From assembly GCA_003156805.1 (NCBI GenBank), contig PMHV01000007.1, positions 62,155-126,154 of the forward strand: 64,000 nucleotides of DNA, written 5' to 3'. A program made the position numbers and the translations under genes. The notes beneath the pieces are model-generated. The model saw only the letters and a program-made list of their open reading frames with translations, was not told where the DNA came from and made no database searches. This DNA is from Acidobacteriaceae bacterium. GTDB taxonomy: Bacteria; Acidobacteriota; Terriglobia; Terriglobales; Acidobacteriaceae. Below, one piece after another: positions 63,816 through 64,000 of this stretch (positions within the stretch are counted from its first letter, which is position 1; each line of letters begins with the position of its first letter).

Positions 63816-64000
63816 GTCGAACCTCCGTCTGCCCGGTCCAGCTTGGCCAGTGAGCGTGCCAGTGACGCCGCCACCGAGCCTAGGGAAATGCCCAGCGCAG
63901 CCGCGATTTCGCGGTAGCGCAAGCCTTCGCACCGCAAAAACAGGCAGCCCTGGTCCTGCTCCGGCAGCGCAGTCACCACCGCCCACAAACGTTTCTGCCG
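63812..64000 (-). CDS. ECF-type RNA polymerase sigma factor, C-terminal part (cut by window edge)
   Basis: The last 62 codons of a gene whose start lies beyond 64000. The reading 'WAVVTALPEQDQGCLFLRCEGLRYREIAAALGISLGSVAASLARSLAKLD' is sigma-70 region 4: 'LPEQDQ...LRCEGLRYREIAAALG' is the helix-turn-helix that reads the -35 element. The glycine-rich 'GISLGSVAASLARSLAKL' matches 'GISxGTVKSRLxRA' of ECF sigmas. Its stop overlaps the anti-sigma start. The gene is missing from standard ORF calls because only the 3' end is present. Confidence 0.8.
   Translation of the reverse strand, partial: RQKRLWAVVTALPEQDQGCLFLRCEGLRYREIAAALGISLGSVAASLARSLAKLDRADGGST

Overview
The window reads as a chromosomal segment of a Gram-negative, GC-rich soil-type bacterium, most likely a member of Acidobacteriota. 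That assignment is an inference from gene content: a GloVer tandem-repeat secreted protein, a YVTN-propeller/phosphoesterase fusion, CcsA-HemA-HemC heme genes, a TPR-secretin, many lipoprotein or secreted hypotheticals, and short intergenic palindromes. No rRNA, tRNA, CRISPR array, insertion sequence or phage gene was recognised. Coding density is high and many neighbouring genes overlap by 1 to 8 bases.

Layout. 0.1-1.4 kb: an MFS transporter. 1.5-12.35 kb: a same-strand acyl/lipid cluster made of a fatty acyl reductase with a degenerate HAD domain, a second SDR reductase, a polysaccharide pyruvyl transferase-like protein, two acyl-adenylating ligases, a crotonase, a stand-alone acyl carrier protein and a diacylglycerol-kinase-like lipid kinase. 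This is the best candidate for an undescribed pathway. 12.4-14.2 kb: a split thioredoxin/VKOR disulfide pair and an esterase. 14.2-18.4 kb (minus strand): three polytopic GT-C/GT87-like membrane proteins followed downstream of a phosphofructokinase with pyrophosphate-type active-site residues. 19.8-22.0 kb: cstA plus its small partner ybdD.

22.0-30.2 kb is a phosphate region: a CHAD protein, pstC-pstA-pstB-phoU without pstS and preceded by a Pho-box-like direct repeat, an Asp/Glu racemase-like gene that appears to use a CTG start, and a large exported propeller-phosphoesterase. 30.7-33.4 kb: nadE and an exported DsbA-like protein. 33.5-35.3 kb: a lone secretin. 35.6-44.7 kb (minus strand): a tightly packed run mutS, a membrane protein, nagZ, anmK, DUF1697, a peptide-binding lipoprotein, an SRPBCC-like gene with an apparent 3' frameshift, and ymdB. 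Its core looks like peptidoglycan recycling.

44.8-52.3 kb: a GalT-like protein that lacks the usual nucleophilic histidine, DedA, a GloVer protein with the remnant of a second copy upstream, endonuclease III and an exported S9 peptidase. 51.9-57.6 kb (minus strand): a heme operon ccsA/hemX-hemA-hemC-(DUF4442)-(paiB-like)-hemD-DUF2834. 57.7-64.0 kb: small hypotheticals, an exported HExxH zincin, an aspartyl protease-PDZ protein, and an anti-sigma factor overlapping the end of an ECF-type sigma factor gene cut by the window edge.

All functional statements rest on motif reading by eye; no database search was possible.
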